Origin: Acidobacteriota bacterium
Lineage (GTDB): Bacteria > Acidobacteriota > Terriglobia > Acidiferrales > UBA7541
Length of the DNA stretch: 64,000 nucleotides
Direction of reading: 5' to 3'
Assembly (NCBI GenBank): GCA_013289715.1
Contig: JABCZJ010000007.1
Location: 184,820-248,819 of the forward strand
Of this stretch, positions 33,829-43,343 are shown one piece after another; within the stretch, counting starts at the first letter, position 1, and every line of letters begins with the position of its first letter. The translations under genes and the position numbers were made by a program. The notes beneath the pieces were generated by a model. It searched no databases. It was not told the DNA's origin and saw only the letters and a program-made list of their open reading frames with translations.

Positions 33829-35154
33829 TTAAGGATAGACTCGATACAGCATCCGTGGGAAGGGGATGACCTCGCGAATGTGCTCGGTTCCGCATATCCA
33901 TGCGACGGTGCGTTCCAGGCCCAAACCGAATCCAGCGTGCGGTACACTGCCATAACGCCGCAAATCCAGGTACCACTGAAAAGATTCCTCGGGCAAATTA
34001 TGCTCGCGCAGCCGGCGTACCAGCGTGTCGTAATCCGCCAGGCGCTCGCCGCCGCCGATGATTTCGCCGTAGCCTTCGGGCGCGATCATGTCAAAACTCA
34101 GTGAAAGTTCTGGCCGCGCGGCATCCGTCGCCATGTAAAAAGCCTTCATCGCCGCCGGATAACGGTGAATCACCACCGGCCGGTCAAATTCCTTGGAAAT
34201 AATCGTTTCCTCGTCGCCGCCAAAATCATCGCCCCACTTTGTAGGGTTTCCTGCCTTCTGCAGCACTTTGATCGCGTCGTCGTAAGTGATGCGCGGAAAG
34301 GGCGGCTTGATTTTCTGCAACGATGCCACATCCCGTTCGATCATCTCCAGCTCGCGCGTGCGATTTTTCACTACCGATTGCACCACGGCGCTCACCAGCC
34401 CTTCCGCAAGCTGGATCATGTCCTCAAGGTGCGCGTAGGCAGCCTCAGGCTCCAGCATCCAGAATTCCGTCAAGTGCCGCCGCGTTTTCGATTTTTCCGC
34501 GCGAAACGTAGGGCCGAACGTATAGACCTTTCCCAGTGCAGCCGCCAACGCTTCCACATATAGCTGCCCGGATTGCGTCAGATAAGCCTTCTGCTCGTCA
34601 ATGTAGTTCACTTCGAAAAGCGTCGTAGTACCTTCGCAGGCTGCAGGAGTGAATATCGGCGCGTCGGTCAGCGTATAACCCTGCGCATCCATGAAATTCC
34701 GCGCCGCGCGTTCGGCCTCCGCGCGGATGCGTAGAATCGCCGCCTGTCGCGGCGTGCGAATCCACAGATGCCGCCGGTCGAGCAGAAAATCAACGCCATG
34801 CTCTTTCAATTGGATCGGGTAAGGCTCGGCGTCCGCGACGCGCTGCACCACCTCGATCGCGCTCACTCCCATTTCAAATCCGCCCGGCGCTCGCGCTTCG
34901 GCGCGAATCGCGCCCGTGGCAATCACGCTGGATTCCTGTGGCAATCCCTTGAGCGCGCCGAAAACTTCGAGATGCTCCTTCTGCGAGACCACACCCTGCA
35001 TAATGCCCGTGCCATCGCGGAAAATCGGGAACAGCAATTTTCCAGATTCGCGCAAGTTGTAAAGCCAGCCGCGAATCGTGACGGTGCCGCCCGCATGCGC
35101 GCCCGCTTGTTCAATCGTGATAATCGGAACCGCTGCCTGTGCTTCCTGGTTCAT
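33829..35154 (-). CDS. asnS: Asparaginyl-tRNA synthetase
   Basis: A 441-residue class IIb aminoacyl-tRNA synthetase. The N-terminal OB fold ([20 protein letters not shown]) binds the anticodon. Class II motif 2 lies in [20 protein letters not shown], and motif 3 is the C-terminal [15 protein letters not shown]. The [20 protein letters not shown] segment and [12 protein letters not shown] favour AsnRS over AspRS; the short length without the bacterial AspRS insertion agrees. Confidence 0.94.
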   Translation of the reverse strand: MNQEAQAAVPIITIEQAGAHAGGTVTIRGWLYNLRESGKLLFPIFRDGTGIMQGVVSQKEHLEVFGALKGLPQESSVIATGAIRAEARAPGGFEMGVSAIEVVQRVADAEPYPIQLKEHGVDFLLDRRHLWIRTPRQAAILRIRAEAERAARNFMDAQGYTLTDAPIFTPAACEGTTTLFEVNYIDEQKAYLTQSGQLYVEALAAALGKVYTFGPTFRAEKSKTRRHLTEFWMLEPEAAYAHLEDMIQLAEGLVSAVVQSVVKNRTRELEMIERDVASLQKIKPPFPRITYDDAIKVLQKAGNPTKWGDDFGGDEETIISKEFDRPVVIHRYPAAMKAFYMATDAARPELSLSFDMIAPEGYGEIIGGGERLADYDTLVRRLREHNLPEESFQWYLDLRRYGSVPHAGFGLGLERTVAWICGTEHIREVIPFPRMLYRVYP

Positions 35155-35222
35155 GTAGTGTTTTCCGTTGGATTATTTGTCGCGAGCCATTATGGCATGC
35201 ACAGCTGCATCGGCGCCGCAGC

Positions 35223-36062
35223 CTACTTCTGAGCCTCGAATTTCTCTTCCAGCTTGTCGCAGGCTTCACGAATCTGCTCGAGCGTCGGCCCAGCCGCCCC
35301 CGCCACCGCCTTGATCTCGAAAACAAACGGCAGCGCCACCGGTGCATTCGCGAACCAAGCAAGCGCGGCATCCCAATCAATGGTTCCTGCGAAGGGTAGC
35401 AGATGCTCGTCCTTGTCGCCGTGATTGTCGTGAATGTGCGTCGTCACCACGCGCTCGCGCATCGCGTCAAAGCTGGCTTGCGCGCCCGCTTCGATGTGAG
35501 CGTGGCCGATGTCGAAGCACAGCTTCAGATCGTGCAAATGCGTATCCGTGATGAAATGCTGCAGCGAAGCCGGAGCGCCGAGCTCGTCCGGCGTGTTTTC
35601 CAGCACGATCGTCACGCCGCGCGCCTTCGCAAACATGGAGAGACTTTCCAGCGACGTGAAAGCCGCGTCCAGCTTTCGCGGATCCATCGCCTGCCTGCCG
35701 TGCCCGATATGCTGGATCAAATACTGGAACGGAGCCTGCTCCGCGACGTCCAGCACGCGCTTAATCTCATCCATCGCGTCCAGGCGCCGAATGCGCTCCG
35801 GATCGGAAATGGAAATTGCTATACCGCTCTCGCGCCCGGGCGAGCGGTCCCGGTCGGTCGGTGAATGCACCGAGTGCAGACCCAGTCGGTATTCGCCCAG
35901 CGCATCGCCGATTTCGCGCACTCGTTGCGGGTCGCGATAACTGAAATGCTGCGAAGCGCAGAAAATTTCCACCGCCGAAAATCCGGCCTGCGCGATTTCC
36001 GCCAGCAGGGCCGCGCCAAGCGGCTGGTTCACAAACCGGTACGTGGAAAGGATGCGTTGCAT
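35223..36062 (-). CDS. Sugar phosphate isomerase/epimerase (xylose isomerase-like TIM barrel)
   Basis: A 279-residue protein of the AP-endonuclease-2/IolE-like barrel fold. Metal-ligand strands are visible in IVLENTPDELGAP, LCFDIGHAHIEAGA and VVTTHIHDNHGDKDEHLLPF, and it ends near LPFVFEIKAVAGAAGPTLEQ. The substrate is unknown; related proteins isomerise keto-sugars or act in inositol breakdown. It reads in the same direction as asnS and is 68 bases upstream of it. Confidence 0.9.
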   Translation of the reverse strand: MQRILSTYRFVNQPLGAALLAEIAQAGFSAVEIFCASQHFSYRDPQRVREIGDALGEYRLGLHSVHSPTDRDRSPGRESGIAISISDPERIRRLDAMDEIKRVLDVAEQAPFQYLIQHIGHGRQAMDPRKLDAAFTSLESLSMFAKARGVTIVLENTPDELGAPASLQHFITDTHLHDLKLCFDIGHAHIEAGAQASFDAMRERVVTTHIHDNHGDKDEHLLPFAGTIDWDAALAWFANAPVALPFVFEIKAVAGAAGPTLEQIREACDKLEEKFEAQK

Positions 36063-36165
36063 TCGGCCCTCGGAGGCGGAGCACTATGGTCAATGGAAAA
36101 CGCGATTCCGTCAATAGCACACCAGCCCATAAGGAAATCGGCGCAGACGCGTGCAGGATACGCAG

Positions 36166-36399
36166 TCAGTCGGAAGCAAGTCCCACGAGTATCAGGGCGA
36201 TTAACCCGCCCAGCAACAACGCCGCCAGAATCCATACCGCGACGTGCGGGCGCTTGCGCATCAGTCCCCGGGGCGGATGTGTAGGCTCCGCAAAGTCCAG
36301 CGAATCCTCGCCGGTATCTTCGACGGGTTGGCGTACACGTCGCTCGGCTGCGGGCGCGGCGGCTGGCTCGCGTGGATCGTCGCTGAATTCGGGAGGCAC
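36166..36399 (-). CDS. Tail-anchored small protein A of a tandem family
   Basis: A 77-residue protein beginning VPPEF (GTG start at 36399), with an acidic, proline-rich soluble part and a C-terminal transmembrane helix (VWILAALLLGGLIALILVG). No other membrane segment or signal peptide is present, so it should be tail-anchored with its N-terminus in the cytoplasm. The two genes upstream (36538 and 36887) encode proteins of almost identical length and layout. The untranslated bases before the start (GGTGCTAGCATC) resemble those before gene B. Function unknown. Confidence 0.6.
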   Translation of the reverse strand: MPPEFSDDPREPAAAPAAERRVRQPVEDTGEDSLDFAEPTHPPRGLMRKRPHVAVWILAALLLGGLIALILVGLASD

Positions 36400-36537
36400 G
36401 ATGACGATGCTAGCACCGAAGAAAAGCGCGCGGCAAGGTAAGGAATGTGAGCGAGGGGTTGCGGAAAGCTCCTCGCGTGAGCGATCGAAAACGCAGCAAG
36501 GAAGAAGTCTGCTGTCTCGAACCTCGCGAATGACGCG

Positions 36538-36774
36538 TTAGCGGGTCAAAATTCCGATCAGCGTGAAGGCCACGATTGCGCCCGCAAGGATTGCCAGCGC
36601 TACCCAACGGCCCAACTGAGGGTGCGATTGAGGCAAGCCCAGCATGTGAATCGAAGGGTCGGGCCCGTGAAGAGTCTTCGCGCCGGCTGCACGGTCCGCG
36701 GCAGAGAGCACTTCCGCTAACGAAGCAGGCTCGGTCGAACGCGCCCCGGCGCGTTCCGCAATTTCGCTGGGCAT
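36538..36774 (-). CDS. Tail-anchored small protein B of a tandem family
   Basis: A 78-residue protein beginning MPSEI, followed by an acidic soluble part (STEPASLAEVLSAADRAAGA) and a C-terminal helix RWVALAILAGAIVAFTLIGI. It resembles protein A at its start (x-P-x-E) and protein C at the helix (RW then hydrophobic). ATG 36774 aligns with the GTG start of A. The frame is open upstream to 36885 and includes a hydrophobic stretch, so a longer two-helix form is conceivable but less consistent with its siblings. Confidence 0.6.
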   Translation of the reverse strand: MPSEIAERAGARSTEPASLAEVLSAADRAAGAKTLHGPDPSIHMLGLPQSHPQLGRWVALAILAGAIVAFTLIGILTR

Positions 36775-36886
36775 TGCCCGGATAGTAGCACCAACGACTA
36801 GCGACAGAAACAGAATTTCCAAAGAGTTAACGATTTTTTGCTGTACCAAATCGAAACCGCGTGTCAGGCCAGAAAGACGCAGCACG

Positions 36887-37120
36887 TCAGCGAACTGCGA
36901 ATTGCACCATCGCGAGCGCTACGACGGCCCCTAGGAAAATGGCGAAAACCAGCCAACGCGAGATGCCCTGGTTCTTATTCCGCAATTGCCGAACGTGCGC
37001 GGGAAGGCCCGGCGTTGCACCGGCCCTGCGCGCGTCGTCTTCCATAGACGCGTCAAACGCCGCTGTTTCAGAAGTTTCCGGCACAAGCACGGGGGCTCGA
37101 CGTAGCTTTTGAGGTTTCAT
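36887..37120 (-). CDS. Tail-anchored small protein C of a tandem family
   Basis: A 77-residue protein starting MKPQKLRRAPVLVPETSETA, with an acidic middle (FDASMEDDARR) and a C-terminal helix WLVFAIFLGAVVALAMVQFA. The sequence VLVPET near its start matches the VPPE/MPSE start of A and B. The three genes are in the same direction with gaps of 112-138 bases, suggesting duplication. No neighbour indicates function; metE-like and sugar isomerase genes flank the set. Confidence 0.6.
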   Translation of the reverse strand: MKPQKLRRAPVLVPETSETAAFDASMEDDARRAGATPGLPAHVRQLRNKNQGISRWLVFAIFLGAVVALAMVQFAVR

Positions 37121-37322
37121 GCCGCTGATTTTACCATCGGGAATTCGAGCCACGATTCAAGGAAGCGCCGCGGGGCTCTAACAGCTATTGTCGTTTCGGG
37201 AAAATAGCTTTGCGGTACTTCCACAAATGAATGTGCCGGGATTATTTCCATTTCGGGAAGAATGTGCCGCTGCGGAACACTTTTCTGCTGCCAGACGCCA
37301 CCGACGCGAACTGGCCCGCGCT

Positions 37323-38390
37323 TCAGCCATTCAATTCCATGAGTATCTTGGGCAGCAACTCGAATTTCGCAAACGCCGTTTCGTTCGTCAAATATTCCAA
37401 TCCGCAAGAAGGCCCCAGGTAAGCACGCCCACCCTGAATTCGCGGAAACAATCGCTGCACCAGACGGGCAAGATCAGCGGTCTGCTCCAGCTGTTTGTTG
37501 CGGCCATCCACCAGGCCCAACGCAAGCGGTTTGGGAGAGCCGATGGATACGATCATTGCGCCGAGCTTAGGGCTGGAAACAAGATCAACGCCGAGGATAT
37601 CCACCGGTAGTGCCAACAGCTTTTCGTACAACGGCGCGCAGTCTTCAAAATACACATACAAAGCGAGCTCCAGTCTGCGATTGGTTTTTTTCGCCTTGTC
37701 CCGCGCCTGCAGCAGCGGCTGCAGCGCGCGCGCGAAAATGGCCCACTCACCCGGATTCCGCAAAATGGCCGGCTCGTCAATCTGAATCATTTCCGCGCCG
37801 CACTGCGAAAGCGCCTCGATCTCGGGCGCAAGAATCTCGCCGTAAGCGATGGCGCGGGCTTCCAGCGTCGCAGGCGTGGCGGCGCCACCATTATCGGTGC
37901 GCCCCGATAACGAAAATTTCGCGAGCGTATAAGGCCCGGTCAGTACCGGTTTGATCGCCAGTTTCCCGGCCTTGTTTGCCGGCGTCGGCAAGTGTCCCAG
38001 CGCATTGCGCGCAAAGCTGTATTCCGCGACGACCAGATTGCCTTGCCGCAGCGGCATGCCTGTGAACAGGGGCTGCCTGCAAGACTTTTCCGTATCGAAA
38101 AACGGAACAGAGCCTTGCAGTTCGATGTTGTCCATTTTTGCCGGCAGGTACGAGATCGGATCGTTCCAGCGGATTTGCCCGTCGGTCACGATATCGAGGC
38201 CGGCCTTCACCTGGTTGGCGATGGCGCCGCGCGTCACGGTATTTTGCGCGTCCAGCAAATCGGCGGTGGTTCGGTCGCCGCGGTCTAGCGCTGCGATGGT
38301 GTGTTGCAGCAGTTGGAATTCTGCAGTATCTCCGACGCGCGGATAACTCCCGGTGCTCGAAAGATATAGGCCTGGAGAGATGCCGCTCAT
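37323..38390 (-). CDS. MetE C-terminal-domain (core) methionine synthase-like protein
   Basis: A 355-residue protein of the cobalamin-independent methionine synthase superfamily, matching only the catalytic C-terminal half of MetE. LSSTGSYPRVGDTAEFQLLQ, VKAGLDIVTDGQIRWNDPIS, IQIDEPAILRNPGEW and the C-terminal GPSCGLEYL with the zinc-binding cysteine are visible. Short archaeal-type versions use methylcobalamin or other methyl donors instead of folate polyglutamate (family knowledge). It is immediately downstream of metH on the same strand. ATG 38390 is preferred to 38456. Confidence 0.9.
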   Translation of the reverse strand: MSGISPGLYLSSTGSYPRVGDTAEFQLLQHTIAALDRGDRTTADLLDAQNTVTRGAIANQVKAGLDIVTDGQIRWNDPISYLPAKMDNIELQGSVPFFDTEKSCRQPLFTGMPLRQGNLVVAEYSFARNALGHLPTPANKAGKLAIKPVLTGPYTLAKFSLSGRTDNGGAATPATLEARAIAYGEILAPEIEALSQCGAEMIQIDEPAILRNPGEWAIFARALQPLLQARDKAKKTNRRLELALYVYFEDCAPLYEKLLALPVDILGVDLVSSPKLGAMIVSIGSPKPLALGLVDGRNKQLEQTADLARLVQRLFPRIQGGRAYLGPSCGLEYLTNETAFAKFELLPKILMELNG

Positions 38391-38491
38391 GGAAACACCC
38401 TCGGATTTAGCGCGAGAAGCTGGAAGAAACTTAGTCGAAACACAGAGAAGCGTCAAGGGCAGCGCGGAAAGTCAGCCGCAAGGTTGGCGGA

Positions 38492-41400
38492 TCATTCTCC
38501 GGCGGAGAAATACGTGCAATCGGGATGATGAAACACGAGCGCGCTAACGCTGGCTTCCGGATCCATCATCATCCCTTCAGTCAAGTGCACGCCGATCGCT
38601 TCCGGCCGCAAAAGCAGCCAGATGCCCGCCTGGTCCTCGAGATTCGGGCACGCCGGGTAGCCAAAGCTGTAGCGCTTGCCGCGATAACGCGAAGTGAATC
38701 GGTCCGGCATGATCATGGCTGGTGGATCGGGGAAGCCCCAATCCTCACGTATCCGGCGGTGCAGCCATTCGGCGCACGCTTCGGCCGTCTCGATTGCCAG
38801 AGCTTGCAGGCCATGCGAGTAAAGATAGCGCCCGGCCGCTTTGGCTTCTTCCGATTTTTCGCGGATGCCTGCCCCGGCAGTGACCACGAATAATGCCACG
38901 TGGTCGCGCGTGCCATTCCGCGGCGGCAAGACATAGTCGCTCAGACAGAGTTTGTCGCCCACACGCTGCCGCTGAAAATGAAAGGTATGAACCGGAACGC
39001 TTTCTCCTGGCGCGAACAGTGCGATGGAATTTGCGCGCCGCTCGGCCTCGAAAAATTGCCACACCGCGCCGATCTTCATGAATTCGGCGGCCTGTTGCTT
39101 CACTTCCTCCATGTTCTGGTTCAATTCAATCGCGCGCGCGTCGTGTTCGGCCAGCGCCTTCTCGAAATTTCCGCGAAAACCCAGATGCCGTCCGAACAGC
39201 ATGAACGGATTGATGTAGCTCCACACCTCGTGCAAATCCGGAACGTCGCGCACCTTCCGGTCAAGATAGGCGACCGCAGGAATCGGCAAACCAATGCGTA
39301 TGCGCGGCGAGCGCTCTTCCCCTGCAGGTTCCTGCACGACGGGCGCCGGTTCGTCCAGCACCGCGCTTCCCACGTGGGTGTGTTGCTGCAAGACGTTGTC
39401 CCGACGCACCGGATCGCTCAGTTCGTTCATCAAACGCAGGCCGGTCATCGCGTCCTTCGCGTAGCAAACCGCCTGGCTGTACTGCGGCGCAATTTTCAAG
39501 CGCGTGAATTTGTCGGAAAGCGCCGCCCCGCCCACCAGCAGCGGCACGGTGATTCCGGCTTCGCGCAAATCGCTTGCTGTAATCACCATCTGCTGCGCGC
39601 TCTTCACCAGCAGGCCTGAAAGTCCGATGGCATCCGGCTTGTGTTCGCGATGCGCGCGAATCAATTCCTCGGGGGGAACCTTGATACCCAGGTTGATCAC
39701 GTCGTAGCCGTTATTTTTCAAAATGATTTCGACGAGATTTTTCCCAATGTCATGCACGTCGCCCTTCACCGTCGCCAGCATCACTTTCGCACGCTTTTCC
39801 GTGTCCGCTTTCTCCATGAATTGTTCCAGATGACCCACGGCGGCCTTCATCGCCTCGGCCGATTGCAATACCTCGGCAACGATCAGCTCATTATTGTTGA
39901 ACAGACGCCCCACTTCGCCCATCCCGGCCATCAGCGGACCGTTAATTACGTCCAGTGGCGCAACATTTTCAGCCAGCTTGCGATTTAAATCGTCAACGAG
40001 CCCGTCTTTCGAACCCTCGATGATGTAGTTCGCGATTCGCTGGTCCAGCGGCAGGTCGGCAGCCCGCTCTTTCTTGCGCGCTCCCGTTCCGCGAAAATGT
40101 TCGGCAATCGCCGCTATATGAAATTGATTGATCGCCGCTTTCTGCTCCTTCGTTTGCGCGCGCCAATCCGCGGGCGCGCCGCTCAGCAGTTCCGCGTCGG
40201 GCACGCCATCGGGAATTTCCGCCGGCGGCTTGTTGAATAGCAGATCCTCAGTCAACTTGCGCTCGCGTTCAGGAATCGAGCCGAAGCGTTCGATGCGTTC
40301 TGCATTCACGATCGCCAGGTCCAACCCGGCCTTCGTGCAGTGATACAGAAAGACCGAGTTCACCACCTCACGCGCCCCTGCGGGCAGCCCGAACGACACG
40401 TTGGAAATTCCCAGCACCGTCCGCACATAAGGAATGTGCTGCTTCACCAAACGTATGCCTTCGATCGTCTCCACCGCGCCGCCGATATAATTCTCATCGC
40501 CCGTGGCGCAGGGAAATACCAACGGATCGAAAATAATATTTTCCGCGTGGATGCCGAATTTCTCGGTCAGCAATTTGTGCGAGCGTTCCGCGATTTCCAG
40601 CTTGCGTTCGCGCGTGAACGCTTGCGCCTGCGCCGGATCCTCGTCAATGCATCCCACAATCACGGCCGCGCCGTAGGTGCGCGCCAGCGGGCAGATCTTT
40701 TCGAATTTTTCTTCGCCATCCTCAAGGTTTATCGAATTGATGATGCTCTTGCCCTGGCAGTACGTCAGCGCTAGTTCCACACCGCGCGGGTCCGTCGTGT
40801 CAATCATGATCGGAACCTTGATCTTGCGGATTAACTGCCCGTAGAACGGCGGGATATCGCTGAGCTCCTCACGATCTGTGCTCTGCAGGCAGACGTCCAC
40901 AACGTGCGCCCCGCTTTTCACCTGCCGCCGCGCAATTTCCGTCGCCTCTTCCCACTGTTCGGCGGCCACCAAATTCTTGAACAACCGCGAACCAATCACG
41001 TTCGTCCGTTCGCCCACGATCAACGGTCGCGTGCTCTCTTCCGCCTCGATAATCTCGATCCCGGAATAAACCGCCCGGTGATTGGGGGCCGGCGCGCGCC
41101 GCGGTTTTTTCCCTTCGGCCATCTGCGCGATCGCGCGAATGTGCTTCTCAGTGGTTCCGCAGCAGCCGCCCACGATATTCAGCCACCCGCGATCGATAAA
41201 TCTCTCGAGCTGCTCCGCCAATGTAGTCGGCGTTTCCTGGTACAAACCTTCTTCGTTCGGCAGCCCCGCGTTCGGATAGCAGGAAACCGCGCGATTCGTC
41301 AGCCCCTGCAGCGTGCGCAGATGATCTGTCATAAATTCCGGCCCGGTAGCGCAATTCAACCCCAGCGAAATTAAATCCGCGTGGTCGAGTGATGCCCACA

Positions 41401-42046
41401 AAGCCTCGATGCCCTGACCCGCCAGCATCGTGCCCATCGCCTCAATCGTCACCGAAATCATCAGCGGAATCGGCGCGCCCAGTTCGCGAGCCAATTCCTG
41501 AATCGCCAGCAATCCTGCCTTGATGTTGCGCGTGTCCTGGCAAGTTTCCAGCAGTAAAATATCTGCGCCGCCTTCCATCAATCCACTCGCTTGCTCGTAA
41601 TAATTATTCCGCAACTGCTCGAACGTGATTCCGCCGGTTACGCTGATCGCGCGCGTCGTAGGTCCCATGGATCCCGCCACAAATCGTGGCTTGCCCGGTC
41701 TGGAAAATCCGTCCGCGGCTTTGCGCGCCAGTTCGGCGGCCACGCGGCTGATTCGGCGCGCTTCCTCGCCCAATCCGTATTCCGCCAGCACCACCGGGGT
41801 GCTGCCAAATGAATTCGTCTCGATGATGTCCGAGCCCGCATGCAGATATTTGCGGTGGATTTCGAGCACCACATCCGGCCGGCTCAGCACCAGATTTTCG
41901 TTGCAGCCTTCCAGCTCCGGTCCGCCGAAGTCCGCCGCGGTCAGATTGGCTTGTTGCAGCATAGTTCCCATCGCGCCATCCATAATCAGGATGCGTTCAC
42001 GGAGCAATTCGCGAAGGGCCAGGCCCTGTTGGATCAGGTTGGTCAT
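38492..42046 (-). CDS. metH: Cobalamin-dependent methionine synthase
   Basis: A 1184-residue four-module enzyme that methylates homocysteine. The homocysteine domain (1-320) opens LRERILIMDGAMGTMLQ and ends with the zinc cysteines of GGCCGTTEKHI near residue 296. The pterin-binding domain follows (NVIGSRLFKNLVAAEQWEEA). The B12 domain has DVHDIGKNLV with the cobalt-ligating histidine near residue 762. The C-terminal AdoMet activation domain (about 870-1184) contains RYSFGYPACPNLEDQAGIW. All modules are present. It is followed at 102 bases by the MetE-core gene. Confidence 0.97.
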   Translation of the reverse strand: MTNLIQQGLALRELLRERILIMDGAMGTMLQQANLTAADFGGPELEGCNENLVLSRPDVVLEIHRKYLHAGSDIIETNSFGSTPVVLAEYGLGEEARRISRVAAELARKAADGFSRPGKPRFVAGSMGPTTRAISVTGGITFEQLRNNYYEQASGLMEGGADILLLETCQDTRNIKAGLLAIQELARELGAPIPLMISVTIEAMGTMLAGQGIEALWASLDHADLISLGLNCATGPEFMTDHLRTLQGLTNRAVSCYPNAGLPNEEGLYQETPTTLAEQLERFIDRGWLNIVGGCCGTTEKHIRAIAQMAEGKKPRRAPAPNHRAVYSGIEIIEAEESTRPLIVGERTNVIGSRLFKNLVAAEQWEEATEIARRQVKSGAHVVDVCLQSTDREELSDIPPFYGQLIRKIKVPIMIDTTDPRGVELALTYCQGKSIINSINLEDGEEKFEKICPLARTYGAAVIVGCIDEDPAQAQAFTRERKLEIAERSHKLLTEKFGIHAENIIFDPLVFPCATGDENYIGGAVETIEGIRLVKQHIPYVRTVLGISNVSFGLPAGAREVVNSVFLYHCTKAGLDLAIVNAERIERFGSIPERERKLTEDLLFNKPPAEIPDGVPDAELLSGAPADWRAQTKEQKAAINQFHIAAIAEHFRGTGARKKERAADLPLDQRIANYIIEGSKDGLVDDLNRKLAENVAPLDVINGPLMAGMGEVGRLFNNNELIVAEVLQSAEAMKAAVGHLEQFMEKADTEKRAKVMLATVKGDVHDIGKNLVEIILKNNGYDVINLGIKVPPEELIRAHREHKPDAIGLSGLLVKSAQQMVITASDLREAGITVPLLVGGAALSDKFTRLKIAPQYSQAVCYAKDAMTGLRLMNELSDPVRRDNVLQQHTHVGSAVLDEPAPVVQEPAGEERSPRIRIGLPIPAVAYLDRKVRDVPDLHEVWSYINPFMLFGRHLGFRGNFEKALAEHDARAIELNQNMEEVKQQAAEFMKIGAVWQFFEAERRANSIALFAPGESVPVHTFHFQRQRVGDKLCLSDYVLPPRNGTRDHVALFVVTAGAGIREKSEEAKAAGRYLYSHGLQALAIETAEACAEWLHRRIREDWGFPDPPAMIMPDRFTSRYRGKRYSFGYPACPNLEDQAGIWLLLRPEAIGVHLTEGMMMDPEASVSALVFHHPDCTYFSAGE

Positions 42047-42155
42047 GGGTTCAATAATTTTACCTGAAGGTGGCTAGCAGGAAGGGCGCGAGCATTTCTC
42101 CGCGCGCCTGAAGCGCAATGGCGGAAACCCGCGCTGCAATTCGAGTCTTTCGGCG

Positions 42156-43046
42156 CTAGGCGGATCGTGAAGGCGTTTCGCTCACCGTGCTGCTCAGAAA
42201 TTCCACGGGCACGCCGCGGGGAAGCAGGCCCGCGGCGGCCCCGCGCGCCAGCAATTCACGCACGGCCCTGCGTCCTTCTTCACCGTAATCCAGCGTCCAG
42301 CGGTTCACATACATTCCCACAAACTTGTCGGCCAGCGTTGGGTCCATATCGCGCGCAAATTGCAGCGCGTAATTCAGCGCCGCCTCGCGATGATCCAGCG
42401 CGTATGAAACGCTTTCGCGAATCACGCGCGATACTTGCTGGCCCAAATCGTCACCCAGCTTCCGGCGAATGGCGTTCGCGCCCAGCGGCAGCGGCAGCCC
42501 GGTTTGTTCCTGCCACCACTGTCCCAAGTCCACCACGCGATGCAGGCCCATCTGCGAAAATAGCAATTGCCCTTCGTGAATCAGCAGCCCCGCTTCCACT
42601 TCCTTGTTCTGCACCGCATCCAGAATCTTGTCGAAGGGCATCGTCACCGTTTCGACGTTCGGTTCGAATAGTTTCAGCGCCAGATAAGAAGTCGTCAACA
42701 TCCCTGGAATCGCGATCTTGCGTCCGGCCAGTTCATTTTTCTTGATCGGATGCCCGGAAACGACGATCGGTCCGTAGCCTTCGCCGAAGCTCGCGCCGCA
42801 ATCCATCAGCACATATTTATCCGCCACAAACGGATACGCGTAAAAACTGATCGCCGTCACGTCATACACTTCTTTTTTCGCCGCCTGGTTCAGCGACTCG
42901 ATGTCCGACAAAATATGCTCGAACTTCACACCCGGCAGGCGAACCTTTCCCGTCGCCAGCGCGTAGAACATGAACGCGTCGTCGCTGTCCGGCGAATGTG
43001 CCAGACGAATCTCTGTTGTTTTTTGTACAGCGGCTGGTGTGGACAT
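42156..43046 (-). CDS. mqnD: 1,4-dihydroxy-6-naphthoate synthase (menaquinone, futalosine pathway)
   Basis: A 296-residue periplasmic-binding-protein-fold enzyme of the futalosine route to menaquinone. RLAHSPDSDDAFMFYALATG, EVYDVTAISFYAYPFVADKY and GEGYGPIVVSGHP are MqnD signatures; GLLIHEGQLLFSQMGLHRVV contains the catalytic-region histidine. Start ATG 43046 is preferred; an in-frame GTG at 43082 adds 12 atypical residues. Other mqn genes are not in the window. It implies menaquinone as respiratory quinone. Confidence 0.94.
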   Translation of the reverse strand: MSTPAAVQKTTEIRLAHSPDSDDAFMFYALATGKVRLPGVKFEHILSDIESLNQAAKKEVYDVTAISFYAYPFVADKYVLMDCGASFGEGYGPIVVSGHPIKKNELAGRKIAIPGMLTTSYLALKLFEPNVETVTMPFDKILDAVQNKEVEAGLLIHEGQLLFSQMGLHRVVDLGQWWQEQTGLPLPLGANAIRRKLGDDLGQQVSRVIRESVSYALDHREAALNYALQFARDMDPTLADKFVGMYVNRWTLDYGEEGRRAVRELLARGAAAGLLPRGVPVEFLSSTVSETPSRSA

Positions 43047-43343
43047 GCTGGGTCCGTCCTGGCTCTTGCGCGAAATCGTCACTCACCCCGGCCCACTGGA
43101 AAGACGCCGTGAAGACGATGATGCGCCAGTCGTCTTACTCGTCGCAGTGAAAAAAAACCAAGGTGTGTGCGTCTTCCGGCCAGAGCGCCGAATCTGCAAA
43201 CCAAGAATACCACACGCCATGGCCAAAGGTACAGACGACGCGGGGTAGTCCGCGCGAAGCGACGAACTGTAGCCCCTGCCCGGATCGACGCGCGCCACAG
43301 GTTCGCCTTTCTTTCCCGGCGAACTGTCGACTGCAGATGCGGC

